Positions 34,137 through 41,353 of a stretch of 41,353 bases of DNA are shown here, one piece after another. This DNA is from an uncultured Veillonellaceae bacterium. GTDB lineage: Bacteria; Bacillota; Negativicutes; Selenomonadales; Selenomonadaceae. Location: positions 1 to 41,353 of the forward strand of contig CACXCC010000056.1 in the NCBI GenBank assembly GCA_902766015.1, written 5' to 3'. Every line of letters starts with the position of its first letter. Position 1 is the stretch's first letter. The translations under genes and the position numbers were made by a program. The notes under the pieces are model-generated. The model was not told the origin of the DNA. It searched no databases and saw only the letters and a program-made list of their open reading frames with translations.

Positions 34137-34183
34137 AAAACCGGTTTCCTTATCGCAAAAAGCTGACGAAGGAAACCGGTTTT
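34137..34183. terminator. Bidirectional terminator between the deacylase gene and tex
   Basis: A 15-bp stem (34137-34151 with 34169-34183), including AACCGGTTTCCTT, with A tracts on the left and T tracts on the right. It serves both converging genes. Confidence 0.9.
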
Positions 34184-34203
34184 CTTTGCCTGCGAAATGA
34201 CCG

Positions 34204-36414
34204 TTATTTTTGTGCCGCCGCCCGCGCTTCCGGGACGCGTTTCAGGGATAAGCCGATGCGGTTGCGCTTTTCGTCGACGCTGATAACGAGAACATCAAGG
34301 ATATCCCCGACGGCAACAACGTCAAGCGGATGTTTGACACGTCGTTTGCTGAGCTCGGAGATATGGATAAGGCCGTCATCGTGCAGGCCGATGTCGACGA
34401 ACGCACCGAAATCCGTAATATTGCGGACCGTGCCGCGCAGGATCGTGCCGACTTTGAGATCGGAGAGTTTGACAATCGCCTGACGCGTGAGCGGTGCCGG
34501 CAAATCCTCGCGCGGATCGCGTCCGGGACGCACGAGTGCGTCAAGAATATCGTGGACGGTCGGCACGCCGGCCTTGAGGTCACGGGCGAGCTTTTCCTCG
34601 TTTTCCGGCGTCAAAAGTCGACGCTTCAACACGAGCTGTGCGAGACGGTCTTTATCCCGCAGATCCGAAAGCGTGAAACCGAGGCGGTCGAGAATGTTTT
34701 CGGCGAGTGCGTACGACTCGGGATGAACCGGTGTCGCGTCAAGCGGGGATTTTCCGCCCGCGATGCGCAGGAAACCCGCGCACTGCGTAAAAGCGGCGGG
34801 GCCGAGACGCGGTACTTTAAGGAGTTGACGTCGCCCGGAAAAGGCGCCGTTCGCGTCACGATACGCGACGATATTTTTTGCCGTCGTTGCCGTGATCCCC
34901 GCGACATGGCGAAGGAGGGCGGGAGACGCCGTATTCAGGTCAACGCCGACGTGATTGACGGCCGATTCGATGACCGCGTCAAGTGCGGCACCGAGGGCTT
35001 TCTGGTTGACGTCATGCTGATATTGACCGACGCCGATCGCCTGCGGATCGATTTTGACGAGTTCGGCGAGCGGATCCTGCACGCGCCGCGCGATCGAGAC
35101 GGCTCCGCGGATAACGACGTCATAATCCGGCAGTTCCTCTTTCGCGAGTTTTGACGCGGAATAGACAGACGCGCCGGCTTCGTTCGTGATGAGATAATGG
35201 ACGTCCTTCAGTTTATTGTCGCGGATAAGTTCGGCCGCAAACTGTTCCGTTTCATAGGACGCCGTACCGTTACCGATGGAAAGCAGCGTCACATGATGTG
35301 CCTTGATTGACGAGAGGACGGTTTTCGCCGCGGCTTTCTTGGCACTGTCGCTGCCCGTAATATGTAAAACAGCGAAATCGAGCACGCGTCCCGTCGGATC
35401 GACAACGGCCATTTTACAGCCGTTACGGTATCCCGGATCAAGTCCCATGACCGTGTGTCCCGCAAGAGGAGCCTGCAGCAAAAGTTGACGCAGATTGACA
35501 CCGAATACGTGAATCGCCTGCGTTTCGGCATCTTCCGTGAGCTTAGCGCGGACTTCGCGTTCAAGCGCGGGATAAAGGAGCCTCTGCCAACCGTCCGCGA
35601 CAGCTTCGCGCAATTTGTCCGACCAGATCGACGGACGAGTCAGAACGCGCCCCGTCATGCGATTGACGGCTGCTTCCTGATCGAATGTCAAACTGACTTT
35701 GAGCGCTCCCTTTTTCTCGCCGCGGTTGATCGCAAGAATCCGGTGCGACGGCAGTGTTTTGACCGGTTCCTGATATTCCCTGTACATGTCAAAAACCTGC
35801 GCATCCTCGGGCGCTGCGTCTTTTTGGAGTTCCGTTACAAGTAAAGCTTCATTCCAAAGACGCCGGCGCATCTCCTGACGAATGTTCGCATCCTCCGACG
35901 TCTGCTCCGCGACGATATCCCGTGCTCCCGCAAGTGCATCTTCCGCGGTTTCGATACCGTTTTCCGGGTCAATATATCCTGACGCCGCTTTCGTTATATC
36001 ACCGTGGCGTTCTTTCTGTGCGAGCATCTGCTCCGCGAGCGGTTCGAGACCGCGTTCCCGTGCCGTTTGTGCACGCGTGCGCTTTTTCTTTTTATACGGC
36101 AGGTAGAGATCCTCGAGATCCGTCAACCGATCTGCCCGTTCAATTGCACTCTTCAGTTCCGGCGTCAGTTTCCCCTGCTCTTCGATGGACGCGAGGATTT
36201 CTTCCTGACGCTTAACGAGTCCGCGCAGGTAGTTCAGCCGTTCTTCGATCGTACGGATCTGCTCGTCTTCGAGCGATCCCGTTGCTTCTTTGCGGTAACG
36301 CGCAATAAACGGGACCGTATTGCCCTCATCGAGGAGTGTCACGGTCTGTTCAACCTGCGCCGCCCGGACATTGAGTTCTTTTGCAATGATCTTCGGTATA
36401 TCTTCAATTCGCAT
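34204..36414 (-). CDS. tex: Tex family RNA-binding transcription accessory protein
   Basis: A 736-residue Tex. The N-terminal helical region includes NTVPFIARYRKEATGSLDE-like sequence. A YqgF/RNase H-like domain has MGLDPGYRNGCKMAVVD. Helix-hairpin-helix motifs (NTASPALLRHVAGI, GRRQLLKVPRLG) and a C-terminal S1 domain (GTVRNITDFGAFVDIG) follow. Tex binds nucleic acid and affects transcription and stress responses; its precise role is unclear. ATG 36414 is chosen for AAGGAAG upstream and for matching the family start; a 57-codon upstream extension is rejected. Confidence 0.93.
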   Translation of the reverse strand: MRIEDIPKIIAKELNVRAAQVEQTVTLLDEGNTVPFIARYRKEATGSLEDEQIRTIEERLNYLRGLVKRQEEILASIEEQGKLTPELKSAIERADRLTDLEDLYLPYKKKKRTRAQTARERGLEPLAEQMLAQKERHGDITKAASGYIDPENGIETAEDALAGARDIVAEQTSEDANIRQEMRRRLWNEALLVTELQKDAAPEDAQVFDMYREYQEPVKTLPSHRILAINRGEKKGALKVSLTFDQEAAVNRMTGRVLTRPSIWSDKLREAVADGWQRLLYPALEREVRAKLTEDAETQAIHVFGVNLRQLLLQAPLAGHTVMGLDPGYRNGCKMAVVDPTGRVLDFAVLHITGSDSAKKAAAKTVLSSIKAHHVTLLSIGNGTASYETEQFAAELIRDNKLKDVHYLITNEAGASVYSASKLAKEELPDYDVVIRGAVSIARRVQDPLAELVKIDPQAIGVGQYQHDVNQKALGAALDAVIESAVNHVGVDLNTASPALLRHVAGITATTAKNIVAYRDANGAFSGRRQLLKVPRLGPAAFTQCAGFLRIAGGKSPLDATPVHPESYALAENILDRLGFTLSDLRDKDRLAQLVLKRRLLTPENEEKLARDLKAGVPTVHDILDALVRPGRDPREDLPAPLTRQAIVKLSDLKVGTILRGTVRNITDFGAFVDIGLHDDGLIHISELSKRRVKHPLDVVAVGDILDVLVISVDEKRNRIGLSLKRVPEARAAAQK

Positions 36415-36516
36415 AAGTTCTTCCTTTCGTGAAACATGGTAATGCGGAACACCGCTTTTTCTTATTCCACAAAGGGAGGGCGGATTCCTTCTCAGATTGA
36501 CATTTCCGCTCCTTCC

Positions 36517-36545
36517 TTGCAGAAGAAACCGCATTCCCTTATAAT
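36517..36545 (+). promoter_or_regulatory. Promoter of the MATE leader
   Basis: Plus strand TTGCAG (36517-36522), 17 bases, then a perfect TATAAT (36540-36545). It lies about 120 bases upstream of the MATE ATG and before an intrinsic terminator, so it starts a regulated leader or a short RNA. Confidence 0.65.
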
Positions 36546-36556
36546 AGAAGCAACAC

Positions 36557-36585
36557 ATGAAACCATTCTGCTGCCGGGCAGTCAA
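36557..36585 (-). promoter_or_regulatory. Possible promoter of tex
   Basis: Minus strand TTGACT (36580-36585), 17 bases, TTTCAT (36557-36562). The -35 is one mismatch from consensus and the -10 is poor. It overlaps the leader of the divergent MATE gene. It would give tex a leader of about 135 bases. Confidence 0.4.
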
Positions 36586-36629
36586 ACACCGGGTCCCGTT
36601 CGTTTCCGTACGGGTTCCGGTGTTTTTTT
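36584..36629 (+). terminator. Intrinsic terminator inside the MATE leader
   Basis: Stem ACACCGG/CCGGTGT with an inner CCCGT/ACGGG stem and a 10-base loop, followed by seven T. It ends 35 bases before the MATE ATG, so it can stop transcription from the promoter at 36517-36545 before the gene. Confidence 0.85.
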
Positions 36630-36664
36630 ATGACCGGCGTCGTATCATAAGATAAGGAGTTTTT

Positions 36665-37987
36665 ATGACCTCTCAGACGCCACAAACCGAAACATCCCTG
36701 CCGCGCCTCTTTGCGCGTTATGTTTCGTTAAATATTCTCGGGATGCTCGGCATTTCCTGTTATGTCATTGCCGATACGTTTTTCATCGCACTCGCGTCCG
36801 GCGCGGACGGCATCACGGTACTCAACCTCTGCCTGCCGATTTATAATCTCATTTATGCGCTCGGCGCCATGATCGGCATCGGTTCTGCGATCCGTTATGT
36901 CACAGACAACCGCGACGGGCATCGCGATGACCGGATCTTCTTTAACGCGCTCATCTGGTCCCTGCTCATCGGCACCGTTCTCGGCTCGGCCGGCTTCCTG
37001 AATGCGGGAAAAATCCTTGAGCTCATGGGCGGCGACGCCGGGATTGTTGCGCTCGGTATTCCGTATCTGCAGTATTTCATTCCGTTCATGCCGTTTTTCA
37101 TGATCAATTACGCCGTTCCCGCTTTTATTCGTAATGACGGCGCACCGGGACTTGCCATGGGCGCAACGCTCGCAAGCTGCCTGTTTAACATCGTTTTCGA
37201 TTATATTTTCATGTTCCCGCTCGGCATGGGGATTGCCGGGGCCGCACTCGCGACGGGTTTGGCGCCGATTGTGAGCATTCTTTGCTGCTCCGTCCACTTT
37301 TTCGGCAAAACGAATCACATCCGCTTCGTCCCGTGCCTGCCGAATCCGAAACTGCTTTTCCGTTCGTGTCAGGTCGGCGTGTCTTCCTTCATCGGCGAAA
37401 TCGCGGCCGGCATTACGACAGCGACGTTCAACTTCCTGATCCTTGACCTCGCGGGCAACATCGGCGTCGCGGCGTACGGTGTCATTGCCAATTTTGCCAT
37501 TGTCGGAACGGCAATCTTCAACGGACTCGCCCAAGGCACGCAGCCTCTCGTCAGTTTATATTATGCCGAAAACAACCGTCCTCTCATTCGCCGGCTTTAC
37601 GTCATGGGCGTCGGCACGGGACTCACGATCGCATCGCTTCTTTACGCCGCCGTTCTCGGATTTACGCCCGAACTCGTTGCCCTGTTTAACAGCGAACAAT
37701 CCGCCGAGCTTGCCGCTCTCGCTTTTACCGGCATGCACATCTATTTTATCGGCTTCTTCTTTTCGAGTCTCAACATCTTCCTCGCGAGCAGCATGAGCGC
37801 CGAAAACCGTCCTTTCCCCGCAGCCGTCATCTCCGTTTCCCGCGGCATCATCACGATCATCCTCTGCGCCGTCATCCTCGCCCATTTCTTCGGCATGACG
37901 GGGATTTGGGCCGCTTATCCGGTCTGTGAAGCTTTGACATTGATTCTCGGGTTGGCGTGCATGAAACTCGGCGGGCGGAGCAAATGA
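36665..37987 (+). CDS. MATE family multidrug/metabolite efflux transporter
   Basis: A 440-residue integral membrane protein with about 12 hydrophobic segments in two similar halves. The first half has FFIALASGADGITVLNLCLP and the second GVAAYGVIANFAIVGTAIFNGLAQGTQPL, matching the repeated MATE signature. MATE proteins export cationic drugs or metabolites using Na+ or H+ gradients. The substrate is unknown. AAGGAG precedes the ATG. It is a single gene with a regulated leader upstream and a bidirectional terminator downstream. Confidence 0.92.
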   Translation: MTSQTPQTETSLPRLFARYVSLNILGMLGISCYVIADTFFIALASGADGITVLNLCLPIYNLIYALGAMIGIGSAIRYVTDNRDGHRDDRIFFNALIWSLLIGTVLGSAGFLNAGKILELMGGDAGIVALGIPYLQYFIPFMPFFMINYAVPAFIRNDGAPGLAMGATLASCLFNIVFDYIFMFPLGMGIAGAALATGLAPIVSILCCSVHFFGKTNHIRFVPCLPNPKLLFRSCQVGVSSFIGEIAAGITTATFNFLILDLAGNIGVAAYGVIANFAIVGTAIFNGLAQGTQPLVSLYYAENNRPLIRRLYVMGVGTGLTIASLLYAAVLGFTPELVALFNSEQSAELAALAFTGMHIYFIGFFFSSLNIFLASSMSAENRPFPAAVISVSRGIITIILCAVILAHFFGMTGIWAAYPVCEALTLILGLACMKLGGRSK

Positions 37988-38092
37988 CGTTGACTAATAA
38001 TGATAAATAAATCAAAATGGCAGGAATAGCCCCGGAATTGACGAAAATAATTTAAACCAACAAAGTCAGTCATTATCCGAATAAACAAAAAT

Positions 38093-38148
38093 AACGGCAG
38101 GAACAGTCTTACACGTTTAACCGTGCCATGCTGTTCACTGCCGTTTTT
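38093..38148. terminator. Bidirectional terminator between MATE and galE-like genes
   Basis: Stem AACGGCAGGAACAG (38093-38106) with CTGTTC-A-CTGCCGTT (38131-38145), followed by TTT on the plus strand and, read leftward, by TATTTTTGT. It lies between convergent genes. The 75 bases before it (37988-38092) are AT-rich with no gene. Confidence 0.85.
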
Positions 38149-38161
38149 CATTCCTGATCCG

Positions 38162-39091
38162 TTATTGACTTTTTCTGCAGAAATACTCATACGTTCGTGT
38201 CAAACCTTCCGTCAACGAAACTTCCGGCTTCCATCCGAGACCTTCCGCAGCTTTGCGATTATCCAGAGCCGAGCGGTAAATATCCCCCGGCTTTTTGTCG
38301 GCAAATACCGGCCTAACGTCCTTGCCGGCGATCGTTCCGAATAAATCAACCAACGTATTCAACGAAGTTTCCGTACCCGTACTGAGGTTATATTCCGTGT
38401 TCGACTGTTTTGTCGTCAATGCAGCGAGGATGCCGCTCGCGATGTCGCCTGCGTAAATAAAATCTCTCGTCTGCGTTCCGTCGCCGAAGATCGTAATCGG
38501 GCGGTTCAAAGCGATCTGTTTCGCAAAAATGCTGATGACACCGCCTTCGCCGCGATCTCCCTGCCTCTCGCCGTAGACATTCGCAAAACGCAAAGCCACA
38601 TAATCCAACGAAAAGAGCATATGGTATAATCGGAGATACTTCTCAACGGTCGTTTTCGTCAATCCGTAAAACGACATCGGTGCAATGCCGTGCTGTTCCG
38701 TTACAGGCAAATCCTCGATACCTACGTCGCCGTAAGCGGCTGCGGTCGAGGCAAATACCAAACGCGCGCGGATTTGTTTCGCGGCTTCGAGGATATTGAG
38801 CGAGCCGATGATATTTTCCTGCGCGTCAAATACCGGGTTTTCGATCGAAGACCCCACCATGGTCTGACCGGCCAGATGTACGATGCCGTCGTACTGTCCC
38901 TCGGTAATGATTTTACGTACCTTAACGTCCCGTACATCCATATGGAAAAACGAAAAGCCGCTCTCAGGCAAATAGGACAAACTGCCTGTACTCAGGTTAT
39001 CGACGACCGTGACATCGTGATGTTCTGCGATCAAAAGCCGTACCAAATGGGACCCGATAAACCCGGCTCCGCCGGTGATGAATAACTTCAA
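38162..39091 (-). CDS. NAD-dependent epimerase/dehydratase, UDP-glucose 4-epimerase-like
   Basis: A 309-residue extended short-chain dehydrogenase. The Rossmann motif is GGAGFIG (7-13), with VVDNLSTG binding NAD. Catalytic residues are S115/T116 (FASTAAAYGD), Y142 and K146 (YGLTK). RFANVYGERQ and TRDFIYAGDIA are typical of GalE-like epimerases. It probably epimerises a UDP-sugar for surface polysaccharide; the exact sugar is open. The start is TTG at 39091 with GGGGGTG upstream. It is preceded by a terminator-bearing leader. Confidence 0.88.
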   Translation of the reverse strand: MKLFITGGAGFIGSHLVRLLIAEHHDVTVVDNLSTGSLSYLPESGFSFFHMDVRDVKVRKIITEGQYDGIVHLAGQTMVGSSIENPVFDAQENIIGSLNILEAAKQIRARLVFASTAAAYGDVGIEDLPVTEQHGIAPMSFYGLTKTTVEKYLRLYHMLFSLDYVALRFANVYGERQGDRGEGGVISIFAKQIALNRPITIFGDGTQTRDFIYAGDIASGILAALTTKQSNTEYNLSTGTETSLNTLVDLFGTIAGKDVRPVFADKKPGDIYRSALDNRKAAEGLGWKPEVSLTEGLTRTYEYFCRKSQ

Positions 39092-39124
39092 AATAACACC
39101 CCCTTACGTTCTCTTTTCAGCGAA

Positions 39125-39155
39125 TAAAAGGCAGCGCCGATCGTGACGCTGCCTT
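39125..39155 (-). terminator. Intrinsic terminator in the galE-like leader
   Basis: Minus strand: a 9-bp stem AAGGCAGCG/CGCTGCCTT with a 10-base loop, followed by TTATT. It ends about 35 bases before the TTG start. No minus-strand gene lies upstream within 1.5 kb, so it acts on a leader or a small RNA. Confidence 0.75.
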
Positions 39156-39336
39156 CTGCTATGCGTTATTTTGCCGGAAATCATTTACTTTCCCATCCGT
39201 GATACACCTCAACGCAATTCTGAGAAAACCTCGCCGAATCCGGCCACGGGAATAAAACTTCGGATTAAACGGTCAGAAACAAATTGTCTGACGCACCTTT
39301 TAGGTATAGTTTAACAGGATAAAGAGGAAAAAGCAA
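39156..39336 (-). ncRNA. Candidate structured leader or small RNA upstream of galE-like gene
   Basis: A possible minus-strand promoter, TTGCTT (39331-39336), 17 bases, TAAACT (39308-39313), precedes about 150 bases with several hairpins: GTCAGA/TCTGAC, CCGAA/TTCGG, GGAAA/TTTCC. The terminator at 39125-39155 follows. The arrangement fits a riboswitch or attenuator, or an independent small RNA. It matches no riboswitch core I know. No ORF is evident in this 480-base gap. Confidence 0.4.
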
Positions 39337-39508
39337 GGTTTGCACATCCCGAGTGAATTGCATCATATCCTGTTATCTATACTGGGATTCCAAGAGGTAT
39401 GTTTTGTCATTTTTGGTCAGTATCCGTCCGAGTTAGACAATAAACGGCGTAATTTGCTCTTAAAGTTACAGGTTTACATAGAAAAATAAATTTTTTGCAT
39501 GTAAAGTG

Positions 39509-39537
39509 TTGACACAAAAAGACACAAGTTGTAAGAT
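39509..39537 (+). promoter_or_regulatory. Promoter of the BASS transporter gene
   Basis: Plus strand consensus TTGACA (39509-39514), 17 bases, TAAGAT (39532-39537), about 35 bases before the ATG; AAGGGGAG serves as SD. Confidence 0.8.
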
Positions 39538-39572
39538 GGGAATCACCTAAAAACACGAAGGGGAGCGAAAAT

Positions 39573-40538
39573 ATGAGGTTTTTAGAGAAATTATCTGCAT
39601 TTGTATCCAAGTATATGGCGGTTTTCGTCATTGTCATCGCCGCCTGCGCCCTGTTCCAGCCGTGGACATTCAAATGGGCAGCACCGAAGATTACGATCCT
39701 TCTCGGTATCGTTATGTTCGGCATGGGCATGACGCTGCGTCTCGAGGACTTTAAACTGGTTTTCCAGCGTCCGAAAGATGTTTTCATCGGCGCTCTCTGC
39801 CAGTTCACGATCATGCCGTTTTTGGCATGGATCCTCGCAACGGCTTTCGGCCTGCCGCCGGAGCTCGCCGCCGGTGTTATCCTCGTAGGTACGTGCCCGG
39901 GCGGTACGTCTTCGAACGTTATGACGTATCTCGCACGCGGTGATGTCGCGCTGTCTGTCTCCATGACGATGACGACGACGATTCTCGCACCGATTGTCAC
40001 GCCGTTTTTGACGTGGTGGCTCGCCGGTGCATGGATCGATGTTCCGTTCACGGGCATGATGATGTCAATCTTCCAGGTTGTTATCGTCCCGATCGCCGCC
40101 GGTATTATCCTGAACACGTTCTTCGGTGAAACGATCCGGAAAATCGTCAAACTCCTGCCGCTGGTTTCCGTTATCGCAATCGTCCTGATCGTCGGCGGTG
40201 TTGTTGCCGTCAGCTCGCAGCGCATCATGGAAACGGGTCTCATCATCATGGCTGTTGTCATGCTGCATAACCTTTGCGGTTACGGTCTCGGTTTCCTCGT
40301 TGCCAAAGCACTCCACATGCCGCTTGCCAAAGTCAAAGCGATTTCGATCGAAGTCGGCATGCAGAACTCCGGCCTTGCTACGTCGCTTGCGATGCTTCAT
40401 TTCGGCGCTGCAGCGGCAATCCCGGGTGCAATCTTCAGCGTTTGGCACAACATTTCCGGTTCTCTTGCCGCGAACTATCTCGCCGGCCGTATGGAGAAAC
40501 AGGAAAAAGAACAGCAGCCTGCCGTATCGCAGAATTAA
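39573..40538 (+). CDS. Bile acid:sodium symporter (BASS) family transporter
   Basis: A 321-residue protein with about 9-10 membrane segments. Family motifs are VMFGMGMTLRLEDF (about 47-60) and GTCPGGTSSNVMTYLARGD (about 106-124), the second close to a Na+-binding crossover in BASS proteins. Bacterial members take up organic anions such as pantoate, pyruvate or bile acids; the substrate is not predictable here. Single gene with a strong promoter and terminator. Charged C-terminal tail. Confidence 0.92.
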   Translation: MRFLEKLSAFVSKYMAVFVIVIAACALFQPWTFKWAAPKITILLGIVMFGMGMTLRLEDFKLVFQRPKDVFIGALCQFTIMPFLAWILATAFGLPPELAAGVILVGTCPGGTSSNVMTYLARGDVALSVSMTMTTTILAPIVTPFLTWWLAGAWIDVPFTGMMMSIFQVVIVPIAAGIILNTFFGETIRKIVKLLPLVSVIAIVLIVGGVVAVSSQRIMETGLIIMAVVMLHNLCGYGLGFLVAKALHMPLAKVKAISIEVGMQNSGLATSLAMLHFGAAAAIPGAIFSVWHNISGSLAANYLAGRMEKQEKEQQPAVSQN

Positions 40539-40570
40539 GTAATCGGATTATCTGCTGAAAAGGAATCCAC

Positions 40571-40607
40571 AAAAAAACTGTGCAATTCATCGTTGCACAG
40601 TTTTTTT
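40571..40607. terminator. Bidirectional terminator between the BASS and TM1410-like genes
   Basis: Stem AAAAAAACTGTGCAA/TTGCACAGTTTTTTT with a 7-base loop, with T tracts in both directions. It serves both converging genes. Confidence 0.92.
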
Positions 40608-40624
40608 GTGTTTGAATACCGTTT

Positions 40625-41353
40625 TTAACGGAACGTCTGCCATGCATCCATGACATCAAGGAACACGCCGTCGAATCCGGCTTGCAGGATGCCGTCAAGA
40701 TAAGAGTCCGGTCTGCCGTAAAGAATCCGTTTCCACGGCTTGGCCCAATATCGGACGCGATACGCCCCGGGCCATTTCGGATTTGCCCCGGCGATCCATG
40801 CCGGACGTTCACGGTCATCGTTCCACGATGCCTGCCAAAACGGACGATAATCCGCGGCTTCGCCGACACTCATATACGCGAGGACAAGACGCTTACCTCC
40901 CTGCGGTTTCTGTTTGAGGCCTGCCACTTCGTCCGATGTCAAAGGTTCATGACTGTAATAGGCATCGATCACGAGGACATCATATGACGTCAAGGCAAGT
41001 GCTTCAAGATAATCGCTGCGACTCTCAAACCGTCCCGGATTAAGCAGAACGAGAAAATTGCCTGCATCTGTGACGCTCTGAATATCCCGGTTATTCTCTC
41101 CCGTGATAGTTCCCTCGGGAATTGTGTCAAGGGTATTTCGGGCAACCGCAAGGCTTGTATAGCCTCTTTCACGGCCGCATGCTTCATCTTCCGCCCGCTG
41201 CTTTTCATCCGGCAGGTAATCGAGTGTCCAGACGGCTTTCCCTGACGTTAGGGGCTTTTGCAGCATCGCGTCAAGATAGGTAAGCACATCGGGATTCTGC
41301 TCCGTAATCCCGTCATCCGTCACGCGAAAGAACACGCTCTCCGCGAGAACGCC
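40625..41353 (-). CDS. TM1410/MJ1477-like glycoside hydrolase domain (N-terminus cut by window edge)
   Basis: An open frame of 242 codons running off the right edge without a convincing start. Motifs DVLVIDAYY, LVLAYMSVGEAADYR, RYWAKPW and DGVFLDVMDAW are typical of the GH114-related endo-alpha-1,4-polygalactosaminidase / TM1410 family, a TIM-barrel fold with acidic residues at strand ends. Such proteins are often secreted and act on surface polysaccharide; any signal peptide would lie outside the window. It converges on the BASS gene. Confidence 0.8.
   Translation of the reverse strand, partial: GVLAESVFFRVTDDGITEQNPDVLTYLDAMLQKPLTSGKAVWTLDYLPDEKQRAEDEACGRERGYTSLAVARNTLDTIPEGTITGENNRDIQSVTDAGNFLVLLNPGRFESRSDYLEALALTSYDVLVIDAYYSHEPLTSDEVAGLKQKPQGGKRLVLAYMSVGEAADYRPFWQASWNDDRERPAWIAGANPKWPGAYRVRYWAKPWKRILYGRPDSYLDGILQAGFDGVFLDVMDAWQTFR

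Larger units (their letters stand above)
36552..36656 (+). ncRNA. MATE leader with terminator and small upstream reading frame
   Basis: From the predicted start, about 30 bases contain a CTGC-CGG-GCAG hairpin. The intrinsic terminator at 36584-36629 follows. A 32-codon frame starts at ATG 36557, crosses the terminator and stops at 36653-36655, inside the MATE SD region. The frame could encode a leader peptide used in attenuation, but a frame this long can also occur by chance. I recognise no known riboswitch core. Confidence 0.45.

Noticed and set aside
36728..37534. A 268-codon minus-strand frame opposite the MATE gene.
   Set aside because: The product is unusually rich in charged residues, as expected from the reverse of hydrophobic codons. 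The MATE call is firm.
39092..39572. Resemblance of the AGGTGCG and CCGAAG pieces to a lysine riboswitch.
   Set aside because: The order and spacing of the conserved core elements do not fit, and the downstream gene is an epimerase.
1..41353. CRISPR arrays, insertion sequences, prophage genes and defence islands.
   Set aside because: I saw no regularly spaced repeats, transposase or integrase motifs, or terminal inverted repeats. The content is core metabolism and information processing.

Overview
The window (about 54% G+C, judged by eye) is a core-genome segment of a Bacillota-type bacterium. It carries a PolC-type replicative polymerase, the rimP-nusA-ylxR-ylxQ-infB-rbfA operon, MutS with an endonuclease-type MutL, and strong Shine-Dalgarno (SD) sites with several TTG/GTG starts. 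Type IV pilus-like genes, miaB-mutS-mutL linkage and an RsmJ-like methyltransferase would fit the class Negativicutes (Megasphaera/Dialister-like). That placement is inference; no rRNA is present to test it. I see no tRNA, rRNA, CRISPR array or mobile element. Nearly everything up to 36.4 kb reads leftward (minus strand).

Layout from the left edge. 1-5.75 kb: a translation/transcription-factor operon (rimP, nusA, ylxR, ylxQ, infB, rbfA, nrnA) with a clear promoter and a leader hairpin. 5.77-9.6 kb: polC, which lacks the usual exonuclease insertion. 9.7-16.1 kb: an L,D-transpeptidase, polA, mutM, a coaE fused in frame to a glyoxalase/VOC domain, and a lytic transglycosylase. 16.2-18.0 kb: xth, lepB and a separately transcribed rplS. 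18.1-20.9 kb: aroC-aroK-aroB. 21.0-25.5 kb: an eight-gene type IV pilus/pseudopilus operon (pilin, peptidase, four minor pseudopilins, a PilM-PilN fusion, PilO). 25.7-32.7 kb: miaB, then mutS-mutL-rsmJ-like. 32.8-36.4 kb: a glutamine amidotransferase divergent from a YbaK/ProX-type deacylase, then tex. 36.5-41.35 kb: single genes of alternating direction (MATE transporter, galE-like epimerase, BASS transporter, truncated TM1410-like glycosidase) separated by strong terminators and regulatory leaders.

Functionally the window links DNA replication and repair (polC, polA, mutM, xth, mutS, mutL), translation and its quality control (infB, rimP, rbfA, rplS, miaB, ybaK), cell-wall metabolism (transglycosylase, L,D-transpeptidase), chorismate synthesis and a surface or DNA-uptake filament. 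The main points for a second look are: exonuclease-less PolC together with a degenerate PolA exonuclease domain; the coaE-VOC fusion that still contains an SD and ATG at the junction; a first pilin with Ser instead of Glu at mature position 5 and a peptidase with no methylase half; terminator-bearing leaders before the MATE and galE genes; and about 22 copies of the palindrome TGACGTCA, where roughly one is expected.
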